This document shows, piece after piece, positions 27,102-35,622 of a stretch of 64,000 nt of DNA. Position numbers and translations under genes: made by a program. The first letter of the stretch is position 1. The number at the start of each line of letters is the position of its first letter. The notes beneath the pieces were generated by a model. It ran no database searches. It saw only the letters and a program-made list of their open reading frames with translations, and was not told the origin of the DNA. This DNA comes from Terriglobia bacterium. Its GTDB lineage: Bacteria; Acidobacteriota; Terriglobia; Bryobacterales; Bryobacteraceae. Location of the stretch: assembly GCA_020073345.1 (NCBI GenBank), contig JAIQFI010000001.1, forward strand, positions 124,001-188,000, given 5' to 3'.

Positions 27102-27805
27102 GGTCGCTTAAGGTGCAAAGGAAGACTGCCGGGACCCTGCGTCCAGGTCCCGTCGATTTCGCCGTTCGCCCCCAAGGTGCCGCTATAGGTTCCGCCCACC
27201 GCGCGTACATCCAATTGCAGCTGCTTATCGTTAACCTTAATGGTGCTGATGGGGATTTCCTGGTTTCCTTGATCGACGCTGACCATCGTTCCTGTCGCGG
27301 AGCCGTCCGCCGCCCGGGACAGCTTCATCACAATCCGTAAACGATTCCCACCGGCCTCAATAGCGCCTTCCCAATTACCTTCAAAATCCTTCGACAGCGC
27401 GCTGCTCGCCGGCGGCAGCTTCACATTCGCATCACCCTTTCGCTTGACCTGAAAGGGAGCCGCGCCATTGGGAGCAGTAGCGGTGCCCGAAAAGTCATTG
27501 CCGTCAGCGGAGAGTTTTCCCTCGAAGGAGGGGGCGCCGGGCATTTCCGCCATCGCAAACCGGACAGTATTGTTCTCAACCGATACTTTGGTCAGAGGAA
27601 CGTCGATGACGTTCCCGGCTGGAAGACTCATGGAGCCTATCCAAACCCCAGCTGAGTTCTTCGCGAGGTCCACCATCATGACCATATCCCCGTTGGGCGT
27701 CTGGACCGCTCCTTCCCAGTGTCCCGATCCGGGCGAGGCGGGCTGAGCCCAGCACCATGCAGCCAGAAAAGCCAGAATTGCTCCGAGTACGGTTGTTCTC
27801 CGCAT
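27098..27805 (-). CDS. Secreted protein with two copies of a WEGA beta-domain
   Basis: A 235-residue protein with a signal peptide (about 1-20, ending CWAQ) and two homologous halves. GHWEGAVQTPNGDMVMMVDL with GVWIGSMSLPAGNVIDVPL in the first half matches GNWEGAIEAGGNRLRIVMKL with GTMVSVDQGNQEIPISTIKV in the second. Each looks like a small lipocalin-like beta-barrel. In acidobacteria similar units are often attached to hydrolases, but here they stand alone. Function unknown. I prefer the ATG at 27805 (TACGCT 6 bases upstream) to the TTG two codons earlier. Confidence 0.7.
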   Translation of the reverse strand: MRRTTVLGAILAFLAAWCWAQPASPGSGHWEGAVQTPNGDMVMMVDLAKNSAGVWIGSMSLPAGNVIDVPLTKVSVENNTVRFAMAEMPGAPSFEGKLSADGNDFSGTATAPNGAAPFQVKRKGDANVKLPPASSALSKDFEGNWEGAIEAGGNRLRIVMKLSRAADGSATGTMVSVDQGNQEIPISTIKVNDKQLQLDVRAVGGTYSGTLGANGEIDGTWTQGPGSLPLHLKRP

Positions 27806-27841
27806 GGCCAAAGCGTATCAGAAAGAGCGACACTGAGGGGC

Positions 27842-29236
27842 ATGCCCACTCAGTATGACCTGGTAGTGATCGGCTCCGGCCCCGCCGGCGAAAAGGGAGC
27901 GGCCCAGGCCGCCTACTTTGGAAAAAAGGTCGCGCTGGTGGAAAAAGCGGCCGCTTTGGGCGGAGCCGCGGCCAACACCGGAACTCTTCCTTCCAAAACT
28001 CTTCGCGAGACGGCGCTGTATCTCTCCGGTTTCCGGCAGCGCGGGCTGCACGGCGTGACGCTCAGCATGGCCGACCAGGTCACCGCGCGCGATTTTCTAT
28101 TTCACCAGCAGAACGTCACCGGATCCGAGCGCGCCCGCATCCAGGCGAATCTGGAACGCCACAAGGTGGATCAGTACCACGGATTCGCCTCGTTCACCGG
28201 TCCCCACACCGTCTCCGTCACGCCCGACAGCGGCCCGGCTGTCACGCTGACCGCCGATTTCTTCCTGATCGCGACCGGATCGCGGCCGCATCGCCCCGGT
28301 AATTTCCCGTTTCAAGACCCCCGTGTGTACGATTCCGACACCATCCTCGGGATCGGCGACATCCCCGGCACCATGCTGATCGCCGGCGGCGGCGTCATCG
28401 GCTGCGAATACGCATGCCTGTTTCAGGCGCTGGGCGTGCAAGTCACGCTGGTGGAAGGCCGCGACCGGCTGCTGCAATTCCTGGATGGCGAGATATCGCA
28501 GGCCCTGGCCGCCAGCATGTCCAAGATGGGCATCCGCCTCCTGCTCAACGAAACCATCGAAAGCGTGGAAGCGGGCGCCCAGCTGAACGTCAAACTGAAG
28601 TCAGGCAAGACAGCTGGAGTCGACTCGCTGCTGGCGGCCGCGGGGCGATCGGGGAACACGGGCGGCATGAACCTCGAAGTCATCGGCGTCACGCCCAGCT
28701 CGCGCGGGCAACTGGAGGTGAATGCGCACTACCAGACCGCGATTCCGCACGTGTACGCGGTAGGCGACGTGATCGGATTCCCCGCCCTGGCCTCGACCTC
28801 GATGGAGCAGGCCCGCGTGGCGATGGTCCACGCCTTCGACCTGAAATACAAGACGGCGGTCGCGCCCATCCTGCCTTACGGCATCTATACGATTCCGGAA
28901 TGCTCGGTGGCGGGCGAGACCGAAGAGTCGCTGCAGAAGCAGAATATTCCGTACGTCGCCGGGCGGGCGCGCTATGAGCACAACCCTCGCGGCCAGATCA
29001 TCGGCGACCACGACGGTTTTCTGAAATTGCTGTTCCGCGAGGAAGACATGCGCCTGCTGGGCGTGAGCGTGATCGGCGAGCAGGCCACTGAGTTGGTGCA
29101 CATCGGGCTGACGGCGTTGTTGCAGGGGGCCACAGCCGAACTGTTCATTCAGACGTGCTTCAACTATCCGACTCTTTCGGAGCTGTACAAGTACGCCACC
29201 TACGATGCGCTCGGCGAGCGGGCGAAGCGGCGTTAG
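27842..29236 (+). CDS. sthA: Si-specific NAD(P)+ transhydrogenase (soluble)
   Basis: A 464-residue flavoprotein of the pyridine nucleotide-disulfide reductase family that moves hydride between NADH and NADPH pools. FAD motif GSGPAGEKGAAQAA is near the N terminus and NAD motif GGGVIGCEYACLFQ near residue 180. The redox cysteine pair of lipoamide dehydrogenases is replaced by NTGTLPSKTLRE, which is the SthA signature. The ATG at 27842 starts the flavin domain; the frame is open upstream but reads through the neighbouring gene's antisense. The stop overlaps the convergent HDOD gene by 4 bases. Confidence 0.92.
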   Translation: MPTQYDLVVIGSGPAGEKGAAQAAYFGKKVALVEKAAALGGAAANTGTLPSKTLRETALYLSGFRQRGLHGVTLSMADQVTARDFLFHQQNVTGSERARIQANLERHKVDQYHGFASFTGPHTVSVTPDSGPAVTLTADFFLIATGSRPHRPGNFPFQDPRVYDSDTILGIGDIPGTMLIAGGGVIGCEYACLFQALGVQVTLVEGRDRLLQFLDGEISQALAASMSKMGIRLLLNETIESVEAGAQLNVKLKSGKTAGVDSLLAAAGRSGNTGGMNLEVIGVTPSSRGQLEVNAHYQTAIPHVYAVGDVIGFPALASTSMEQARVAMVHAFDLKYKTAVAPILPYGIYTIPECSVAGETEESLQKQNIPYVAGRARYEHNPRGQIIGDHDGFLKLLFREEDMRLLGVSVIGEQATELVHIGLTALLQGATAELFIQTCFNYPTLSELYKYATYDALGERAKRR

Positions 29237-30282
29237 CGCAGTTTCCAGAGCAGCAGGGCGGCAAGGCCGGCGATCACTGCCACGGTCCAGGCGACGGTCA
29301 GGACGATGGAATGGCTCCGGACTTCGGAAGGCGGTCCCGGAAGCTCGATTTCGACCGACTGTTCCTCGACCGGCGCCTCGTCGACAGCAGTCGTCTCGTC
29401 GGCGATATTCTGTTCGGGAAGCGGATCGAGCGCGATCTGCGTAGGATCGAAGCTAAATTCCAAAATCTGCTTCTCGATGAGGGCGCGCAATTGCTCCGGA
29501 CTCTTCCGGAAACGCTGCCGCGCGGCGAGGGGTAGTTCTTTCAGGGCAGCTTTGGCATTCGTCGGGACCAGCGGGCGAGTCACGTCGTACCCCAAGGAGT
29601 CCGCCAGGCGGCACGCGACGCGCACGAGCCGCAAGAGATCGAGTTCGGCGCCTTCGGAGGGATCGTGATGCCGGCCGGCAACGGTGCGCAGATCCTCCGG
29701 CAGTCCCCACTTCTCGGCCAGGTAACGCCCGGCCTCGGTGTGGTTCACGCCGAATTCCTCCTGCTCGAAGTCCAGCAGATCCAGGCACTGCGCGGCAGCG
29801 TCGCGGATGATGCGCTCGTAGCGGTCGGGATACGCGACTAGAAGGCCGAGCCGTCCGATATCGTGCATGATGCCGGCAGTGAAGGCGGCGTCCGTGAACA
29901 CTCCGCAGGCTTGAGCGATTTCATCTGCCAGGACGGCGGTCGCGATCGAGTGCTGCCAGCACCGCCGCAGCTCCCCGGTTCGCAGCGCACCTTGGGCGTA
30001 GACAGCGGCCGCCTGGGTCATAGTGATCTGGCGGGTACGGTCCAATCCGGCCAGCGCCACCGCCTGCTGGACGTTCGTGACCGGAGACGTCAAGCCGAAT
30101 TCGTAGGAATTGACGCAACGCAACAGGCGAGCCGTAAAGGTGGCGTCGCTGCCGATGAGCTGAGCGACCTCGCGGACCTCGACGTCGGCGCGCGCGAGGA
30201 CACCAAGGAGTTTGGCCGCCACGGGGGGAAATGGCGGCACTTTCTCTAAGACCGCGGGCGCGGGCGATTTGGTGGCCTGCAT
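29233..30282 (-). CDS. HDOD domain protein with C-terminal membrane anchor
   Basis: A 349-residue protein with an HDOD domain over about residues 10-210 (PFPPVAAKLLGVLARADV, QLIGSDATFTARLLRCVNS, FTAGIMHDIGRLGLLVAYP). A hydrophobic helix VAWTVAVIAGLAALLLWKL lies at the very end, which makes it tail-anchored. HDOD proteins are signalling-output or scaffold modules related to HD hydrolases; here MHDIG is retained, but most family members are not known to be hydrolases. The tail anchor is unusual. No partner domain (GGDEF, kinase) is adjacent. Confidence 0.85.
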   Translation of the reverse strand: MQATKSPAPAVLEKVPPFPPVAAKLLGVLARADVEVREVAQLIGSDATFTARLLRCVNSYEFGLTSPVTNVQQAVALAGLDRTRQITMTQAAAVYAQGALRTGELRRCWQHSIATAVLADEIAQACGVFTDAAFTAGIMHDIGRLGLLVAYPDRYERIIRDAAAQCLDLLDFEQEEFGVNHTEAGRYLAEKWGLPEDLRTVAGRHHDPSEGAELDLLRLVRVACRLADSLGYDVTRPLVPTNAKAALKELPLAARQRFRKSPEQLRALIEKQILEFSFDPTQIALDPLPEQNIADETTAVDEAPVEEQSVEIELPGPPSEVRSHSIVLTVAWTVAVIAGLAALLLWKLR

Positions 30283-30340
30283 GTGGACCTACTCTTACGG
30301 TCTATCGGGCGGAAATGCGATAGTTTATAGGGGGTAAATT

Positions 30341-31117
30341 ATGACACGAACATTCCTAAACCGCGCCTGTTTTATGCTGCTCGCGGGAAGCGTCTTCGCC
30401 GGCTTCGCGGGCGCCCAGAACCTGCAAGAATCGAGCTCCGAAACCCGCTTCCAACTGGATCTCAAAGTTCCCGATGCCGCGCTCGCGTCGTACTTGCCCA
30501 AGGGCTGGACGCCTAACGTCGCGGCACAGGGTGCGGCCAAGGACTGCAATCTGCGCGCGGTCTTCATCGACCGTGTCACGATCAATGGGCCCGACGGCAA
30601 GCCGGTCGGAAAAGGCTCGAATCGCCTGGTGTATTTGGTCGCTCCCGTGAAAGATCCGACTGGGGCCAACGTGCAACTGGTGATCGGCGGACTGACCGAG
30701 GACCCGGCGGACGCTCCCGGGCCCTTCGGCGTCTACCTGCAGGCGACCACGCACACCGCGAAGCGTTTCACGGAATATCTGGGCGCCCAGTCACTCAGCT
30801 CGCAGGACTGGGTATTTGCGGCGGCTACGGGCGAGAAACTCGAGTTGCATATCAGTTTTGAGCCGGGCGTGGGGAACAGAGGCAATCCCGCCGAGACCAA
30901 GTTTTATTCGGCGAAAAATCCGAGCTTCTTCCAGATCTCGAAGCAGGAGCAGGTTCTGGACATTCTGCGGAACGTCACCACGAATCCTCCCGACCGCGTG
31001 AAGTCGTTTTCGTTCAAAGGCTCGGGCGGCAGCTTCGCGAAATTATTCGACGGCACGGAGAAGGTCCTGAGCTGGGACAATATTGTCTGGATTAACCGGT
31101 CGGTATCACTGCCGTAG
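30341..31117 (+). CDS. Secreted protein of unknown function
   Basis: A 258-residue protein with a signal peptide (about 1-25, ending GAQN). I do not recognise the mature part; segments such as FQLDLKVPDAALASYLPKGW and GPFGVYLQATTHTAKRF recall acetoacetate-decarboxylase-like beta-cone proteins, but no catalytic lysine could be assigned. AGGGGGT precedes the ATG at a normal distance. It stands alone between a convergent pair and the DUF4062 gene. About 109 bases of GC-rich sequence with no clear feature follow. Confidence 0.7.
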   Translation: MTRTFLNRACFMLLAGSVFAGFAGAQNLQESSSETRFQLDLKVPDAALASYLPKGWTPNVAAQGAAKDCNLRAVFIDRVTINGPDGKPVGKGSNRLVYLVAPVKDPTGANVQLVIGGLTEDPADAPGPFGVYLQATTHTAKRFTEYLGAQSLSSQDWVFAAATGEKLELHISFEPGVGNRGNPAETKFYSAKNPSFFQISKQEQVLDILRNVTTNPPDRVKSFSFKGSGGSFAKLFDGTEKVLSWDNIVWINRSVSLP

Positions 31118-31226
31118 GCGCAGATTCGAGTCACGGGAACCGGCCCGCTGCGTCCCTTTCAGGGGCCCGCGCGCGTTCCGGCAAACCAGCCGCGCCGCAT
31201 GGGTCCACACACCGCAGCGCCACAAA

Positions 31227-32408
31227 TTAACTCCATTTTAACTTGCCGGTTGCGACTAGATCTGTTATGCGTGCCACTTCTTCGGTAAGCTGTGTTTGAT
31301 CCGGAACAGTGAACGTCAGAGTCAAGGTAATCTCGCGCGTTGGGCCACCCGGCGGTTTCTTCAAAGCGTCATCGAGCTCATTTGAGAGTTTATCTATGAA
31401 CTGCTCGATCTCTTCCACGGTGTTATCTCCTAGGCTGGCTGACAAGGACCGTAGCTTCAGAAGTTCATCGTCTAGGTACAGGCTGAAAAAGTCCAACTTC
31501 CATTGCAGGATGGATCGATATGCTTCGCCGACGCGGTTCGCCGCGTGGAGAATTGCTTGGGCATCACCTGACTGCCCGGGCGGACCGAATGCAGTCGGCA
31601 AGGCCTGATCGAACAGGGTCCGAAGATTCTCAACGATCCGCATAAGCTCGGAGATCTTCTCTTGAATCCATCGTCCAAAGTGTGATGGTGTCACGAAGCT
31701 CCGGGATGATCCAAAACTCAGATTGTACGTCCAATCCTTCTTCAATCCTTTGCTGACGGAGATCTCCCTCTGCAGTACTTGGACAAACAACAGATATTCC
31801 CACCCGCGGGGCCTTTCGATGACCGAACGAAGTTCGTTCCCGGACAATGAGCCGTGTGTCGCCGGAAGCACGCCGCTTACAGACGCTCGCGTTCGTAACA
31901 CCAGAGCGTCGGCAAACAGATATGCTAGCTGCGTCCGCAGAATCGAGATGATGTCCTGGGCATTGTCGAATGCGAAAATCCACTCCTCGCCGCCGGAGCG
32001 AATCTCTGACACGAATTCAAAGAGCTTGGGAGAATCGACGACGCTGGTGAAATCACCCGCCGGGTTAGCCTGCCAGATACCGAGAACATCTAGAATCGAC
32101 CGCATCACGAAAACGTAAATGGGAATGCCTTTCGCTTTGGCGGTTATGTATTCGAGGTTCGTGACGGATTTGCCGTGTTCGTTCACCGAGCCATATCGTC
32201 CCCCGATTACCAGCACAAATATGTCTGCCCTGTTTTCTATAGCCTTGCGGCAGTTCTCGATGGTAGTCTTATCGGGATCAACAGGGAAGCTTCGATACTC
32301 CGATAGGACTGCTTCAAATCCAGTGCTCTCCACATACAGATAGAGGTCGGCTCGCAGCTGCTTCAGGTCGTAACACGTTGAACTAACAAAAAGGAACGGT
32401 TTCCGCAT
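31227..32408 (-). CDS. DUF4062 domain protein (TIR/toll-like fold), probably acquired
   Basis: A 393-residue cytoplasmic protein whose N terminus (about 1-110: FLFVSSTCYDLKQLRADLY, ADIFVLVIGGRYGS, TNLEYITAKAKGIPIYVFV) is the DUF4062 domain. This domain is related in fold to TIR/nucleoside 2-deoxyribosyltransferase-like proteins and is often found in multidomain NTPase or defence-type proteins. The rest is helical with no family I can name. GC is about 48-50%, well below the flanking 60%, indicating recent transfer. No partner gene is adjacent. A role in anti-phage defence is a guess. Confidence 0.75.
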   Translation of the reverse strand: MRKPFLFVSSTCYDLKQLRADLYLYVESTGFEAVLSEYRSFPVDPDKTTIENCRKAIENRADIFVLVIGGRYGSVNEHGKSVTNLEYITAKAKGIPIYVFVMRSILDVLGIWQANPAGDFTSVVDSPKLFEFVSEIRSGGEEWIFAFDNAQDIISILRTQLAYLFADALVLRTRASVSGVLPATHGSLSGNELRSVIERPRGWEYLLFVQVLQREISVSKGLKKDWTYNLSFGSSRSFVTPSHFGRWIQEKISELMRIVENLRTLFDQALPTAFGPPGQSGDAQAILHAANRVGEAYRSILQWKLDFFSLYLDDELLKLRSLSASLGDNTVEEIEQFIDKLSNELDDALKKPPGGPTREITLTLTFTVPDQTQLTEEVARITDLVATGKLKWS

Positions 32409-32584
32409 GTGCGAGTCTCGGCTAGACTTGACAAATCCGACTTTGCTTAATTCTATCGCTGAACGCCAAATCTCTCTGTGGGACGTCCCGTTGGGGAGGC
32501 ATGGTTTTCCCGTTGCCTTTGCGTTTGACCTTGAGCCCGACGACCCCCGGGTGTAAACTGACCTGAGGCCTTGGGGGGCTGCTC

Positions 32585-33760
32585 ATGAAATCCACTCGAC
32601 TCTCGTTCCTCTTCAATTTCACGCTCACGCTTGCGCTTTTGGCCGGGGCGGCCGGCTTGATGTTCTCGCAAAACGCCGGGCAGCCGGCAGCGGATGATCA
32701 AAAAGACAAACAGCCACAACTGAAGGGATTCGGCAAGCAGAAAGCTCCTGAACGGCCCGGGTCCATGGAGAAGATCGTGGTCCATGGAAAGTCCCTCGAA
32801 GGGAACCTGGAAGGCGATTCGCCGGATCGCGACGTCTTCGTCTACCTCCCTCTGAGCTACACCAAGAACCGCAATCAGCGCTATCCCGTTGTGTACTTCC
32901 TGCATGGCTACGGCCTTGGGGCTGAGCCGTACATCAACGTCCTGTGGGCATCGGACGCGGCCGACAAGACCGTCGCCGCGGGCACCGCGAAGGAAATGAT
33001 CCAGGTATTTCCCGATTCCTTCACTGTCCACAGCGGCAGCATGTACTCGAACTCGCCCACCACCGGCGACTGGGAAGCCTTCATCGCGGAGGACCTGATC
33101 AACTACATCGACAGCCACTACCGCACCATCGCGAGCCGCGAGAGCCGCGGCCTCGCGGGGCATTCCATGGGCGGCTACGGAACGTTGCGGATCGGCATGA
33201 AGCATCCGGAATTGTACGCCGCGATTTACCCCATGAGCTCCTGCTGCCTGGCGAACAACCCCTTCGTGCCGCCGGCCGCTGGCAGAGGAGGTGATGCCAA
33301 GGCCAAAGCGAAGGCGTTCCCGCCTCCCGATGCGGCCAAAGCAGGCGACGGCAAAGGCAAGGGCGGGCGCGGTGGAGGCTTCGACACGACGTCGGCACTG
33401 GCAGCGGCATGGTCACCCAACCCGGGTAATCCACCGACTTTCTTCGACCTGCCGACCAAGGATGGCCAAGTGGTACCGGCCGTCGCCGCCAAGTGGATCG
33501 CTAATTCACCGCTTTCGATGGTGGATCAATACTGGACCAATCTCAAGAAGTACAAAGCGTTCATGATGGACTGCGGGCTACAGGACGGGCTAGAGGCTTC
33601 GAACAAAGAGATGGACGACACGCTCACGCGCCTGGGTGTTCCGCACACCTACGAAACCTACGAAGGCGACCACACCAATCACGTGAAGGATCGCTGGGAA
33701 CAGAGAGTGCTGCCGTTCTTCTCGCAGAATCTGTCGTTCACGGCGCAGAAGAAGAAGTAG
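32585..33760 (+). CDS. Secreted alpha/beta-hydrolase, esterase D / feruloyl-esterase-like
   Basis: A 391-residue esterase with a signal peptide (about 1-30). The domain starts at about residue 70 (DRDVFVYLPLSYTKNRNQRY), the nucleophile is in GLAGHSMGGYG, and YEGDHTNHVKDRW near the end carries the likely catalytic histidine. Substrates of such enzymes are acyl esters of sugars or glutathione. Unusually, between residues about 232 and 268 there is a low-complexity Ala/Lys/Gly-rich insertion (GDAKAKAKAF, GDGKGKGGRGGG). It ends convergent with the hpnI-like gene, overlapping by 23 bases. Confidence 0.85.
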   Translation: MKSTRLSFLFNFTLTLALLAGAAGLMFSQNAGQPAADDQKDKQPQLKGFGKQKAPERPGSMEKIVVHGKSLEGNLEGDSPDRDVFVYLPLSYTKNRNQRYPVVYFLHGYGLGAEPYINVLWASDAADKTVAAGTAKEMIQVFPDSFTVHSGSMYSNSPTTGDWEAFIAEDLINYIDSHYRTIASRESRGLAGHSMGGYGTLRIGMKHPELYAAIYPMSSCCLANNPFVPPAAGRGGDAKAKAKAFPPPDAAKAGDGKGKGGRGGGFDTTSALAAAWSPNPGNPPTFFDLPTKDGQVVPAVAAKWIANSPLSMVDQYWTNLKKYKAFMMDCGLQDGLEASNKEMDDTLTRLGVPHTYETYEGDHTNHVKDRWEQRVLPFFSQNLSFTAQKKK

Positions 33761-34874
33761 ACAGCAAGCGAAACCGCCCGTCGGACTCCAGCCGGTAACG
33801 GCGGCCGCGCCATGTGATCGTGTTGCCGAAAAATCCGGCGATCCAGAAGCAGAAGGCGGCGATATCTTCGAGCGGCAGCAGCAGCCAGTTGATTCGCGCG
33901 CCAAGAACTAGTTCGGCGACGGTCCACGCCGCCACCCCGCGGATCGCCAGCGTCACCGGCAGCACCGGCCACCACGACGGATTCCAGATCGTCACGAGAA
34001 CCGCCAGGGGCACCGGCATCGTGAAGAGTTGTCCGAGGTAACCGGCCGGACGAGAGCGGCGTGTGCTGCGGGTCCATCGAATCCGGTGGGCGGCATTGTG
34101 GCGGAAATCCGAGTTGCCGATGTGATGCTCAATCACATACGAAGACAGGCTCACCCCGTGGCCGGCTTCGGCCGCGAATTTTCCCATCACGAAATCCTCG
34201 GCCAGATAGTCCTTTAGCCGGTCGAACCCGCCGATGGATTCGAGCACACGGCGGCGCGCGGCGATGGTCGGGCCGACAGCGAAGCGCATCCCTTCGAACA
34301 TCCGCGCAACTAGGATTCCGGCCAGAAAATCGGTATTCATGCCGATTGCTTCCAGAAGCGACCAAAAGCTCGGGCCTCCGACGGCGCGGTAGGGACACGT
34401 AGCGACGCCCAACTCGGGATCCTGAAACTCCGCGGCGATGGTCCACAGCATGGCGGGCGTCACGCGAATATCGCTATCGCTCATGACCACCAGATCGTTC
34501 GCGCCGGCGTGCAGCATCCGGTCCAGGCTAAAAACTTTCGCGTTGGGATAGGGTGGCTCGCCAGTGACCAGCAGGCGCGAGGGCACGTTCGGGTACTCCC
34601 GCCGGAGCTTCTCCACCACCGGGATCGCGGGATCGTCCGGCTCCCGCACGGCGAAGAGAATCTCGAAGGAGGGGTAATCCTGCTCGAAGAACGTTCGCAG
34701 GTTCGATTCCAGATCCGCATCGAGCCCGTGCAGCGGCTTCAGAATGCTGACGGGTTCAGAAGATCGCAGCTCCGGAGGCCGCACCGCGAGGTAGTGCAAC
34801 GCCGCGATCACCGTGAGCCCCGCATACACCAGCGCCCCCGCGAGCAAGGCAAGCAGGATGATCGTGGGGATCAT
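33738..34874 (-). CDS. hpnI: HpnI/ceramide-glucosyltransferase-like family 2 glycosyltransferase
   Basis: A 378-residue membrane glycosyltransferase with one N-terminal helix (about 5-25), a GT-A domain (about 40-250) and C-terminal helices. The motif sequence is SEPVSILKPLHGLDADLESN, VMSDSDIRV (metal-binding DxD region), YLAEDFVMG and RIRWTR, the order of the D1, D2, D3, (Q/R)xxRW motifs of GT21 ceramide glucosyltransferases. HpnI of hopanoid producers, which attaches N-acetylglucosamine to bacteriohopanetetrol, is the closest bacterial family I know. No other hpn gene is near, so the acceptor is unproved. The ATG overlaps the vapC stop (ATGA), so the TA pair is directly coupled to it. Confidence 0.75.
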   Translation of the reverse strand: MIPTIILLALLAGALVYAGLTVIAALHYLAVRPPELRSSEPVSILKPLHGLDADLESNLRTFFEQDYPSFEILFAVREPDDPAIPVVEKLRREYPNVPSRLLVTGEPPYPNAKVFSLDRMLHAGANDLVVMSDSDIRVTPAMLWTIAAEFQDPELGVATCPYRAVGGPSFWSLLEAIGMNTDFLAGILVARMFEGMRFAVGPTIAARRRVLESIGGFDRLKDYLAEDFVMGKFAAEAGHGVSLSSYVIEHHIGNSDFRHNAAHRIRWTRSTRRSRPAGYLGQLFTMPVPLAVLVTIWNPSWWPVLPVTLAIRGVAAWTVAELVLGARINWLLLPLEDIAAFCFWIAGFFGNTITWRGRRYRLESDGRFRLLSTSSSAP

Positions 34875-35257
34875 GCGGCCGTAATATCGGTGAGAGAAAA
34901 ATCGTTGCCGGTGTACAGCAAGGGCAGTCCGCTTACCCGAGCCAGCCCATACGACATGCAATCGCCGAAATTGAGTCCCGCCGGATGGCGCCCCTTGCCG
35001 TAGCGCAGAAAGGCGGTCACCGCCGCTTCGTAGTGGTCTTCGGTGAAGGGTACGATCTCCACACCCAGTCGTCGCAAGCCGCGGCTCAGCGAGAACCGCG
35101 CATCAGTTCCCGTCCGGCCACTCAACACCATTGCTGCCTCGAACAGAATGGGCGCTCCGATGACGACGTGAGGAGCTTCATCGATCTTTCGGAAAAGCAT
35201 TTGGGAGCCCGGCTCCTCGATATGAATGGACACCAGCGCCGAAGTATCGAGAACCAT
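34871..35257 (-). CDS. vapC: VapC-type PIN domain toxin
   Basis: A 128-residue PIN-domain ribonuclease. The four acidic residues of the active site are present: Asp4 (MVLDTSAL), Glu40 (PILFEAAMV), Asp99 (LNFGDCMSYGLA) and Asp119 (TGNDFSLTD). VapC toxins cut RNA, usually tRNA or rRNA, and are neutralised by the upstream VapB. It starts 3 bases after the vapB stop and overlaps the hpnI-like gene by ATGA. Confidence 0.88.
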   Translation of the reverse strand: MVLDTSALVSIHIEEPGSQMLFRKIDEAPHVVIGAPILFEAAMVLSGRTGTDARFSLSRGLRRLGVEIVPFTEDHYEAAVTAFLRYGKGRHPAGLNFGDCMSYGLARVSGLPLLYTGNDFSLTDITAA

Positions 35258-35260
35258 CTG

Positions 35261-35545
35261 TTATTCCGGGTAACCGTTGGGTCCAATGCCAAGGATTTCT
35301 TCTTGTTCTTCCTTGGTTATCGTCTTTCCCCGAACGTCGGGAGGAATCAGCGGCCACACCTCACGCTTAAAATACTCCGTAATTTCACGGACACGTTCTT
35401 CCGAAGTGCTCTTTGCCCGGACGGCAAGGCGCGCTTTGCGCTCCTCCAACGCCCGACGAATCGCTTCCGTCTTCGTCTCCCGCGCCAGGTGTGCGACTTC
35501 CGTGGCCAGCCGCTCGACCTCGGGATTCTTGATATTCAGCGCCAC
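35261..35545 (-). CDS. vapB: VapB-type antitoxin
   Basis: A 94-residue protein whose N terminus (LNIKNPEVERLATEVAHLAR, ETKTEAIRRALEERK) is the ribbon-helix-helix-like segment of the Rv0623 antitoxin family. The C-terminal part, which should wrap the VapC active site, is less conserved. The GTG start has GAGGTG a normal distance upstream. Three TACACC hexamers lie just before it and may be its operator. It pairs with the adjacent vapC. Confidence 0.8.
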   Translation of the reverse strand: MALNIKNPEVERLATEVAHLARETKTEAIRRALEERKARLAVRAKSTSEERVREITEYFKREVWPLIPPDVRGKTITKEEQEEILGIGPNGYPE

Positions 35546-35548
35546 AAT

Positions 35549-35582
35549 TACACCTCGTACACCATTATTCTACCATTACACC
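35549..35582. promoter_or_regulatory. Triple TACACC repeat upstream of vapBC
   Basis: The hexamer TACACC (GGTGTA in vapB orientation) occurs at 35549, 35558 and 35577 within 34 bases, around a minus-strand TAGAAT that could be the -10 element. VapBC complexes usually repress their own promoter by binding repeats, so this is a candidate operator. Confidence 0.4.
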
Positions 35583-35608
35583 ATCACGAAAATGACATCG
35601 AGATGGGG

Positions 35609-35614
35609 TAAGCT
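35609..35614 (+). promoter_or_regulatory. -10-like hexamer TAAGCT before uppP
   Basis: TAAGCT ends exactly 8 bases before the GTG start at 35623, with no Shine-Dalgarno site. Both sequence and spacing are the same as before lpxB. Confidence 0.45.
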
Positions 35615-35622
35615 AAAGGCTT

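Noticed and set aside
31118-31226. A possible terminator or repeat in the GC-rich gap after the 30341 gene
   Set aside because: Short complementary GC blocks exist, but no stem longer than about 6 bp with a T-run could be drawn.
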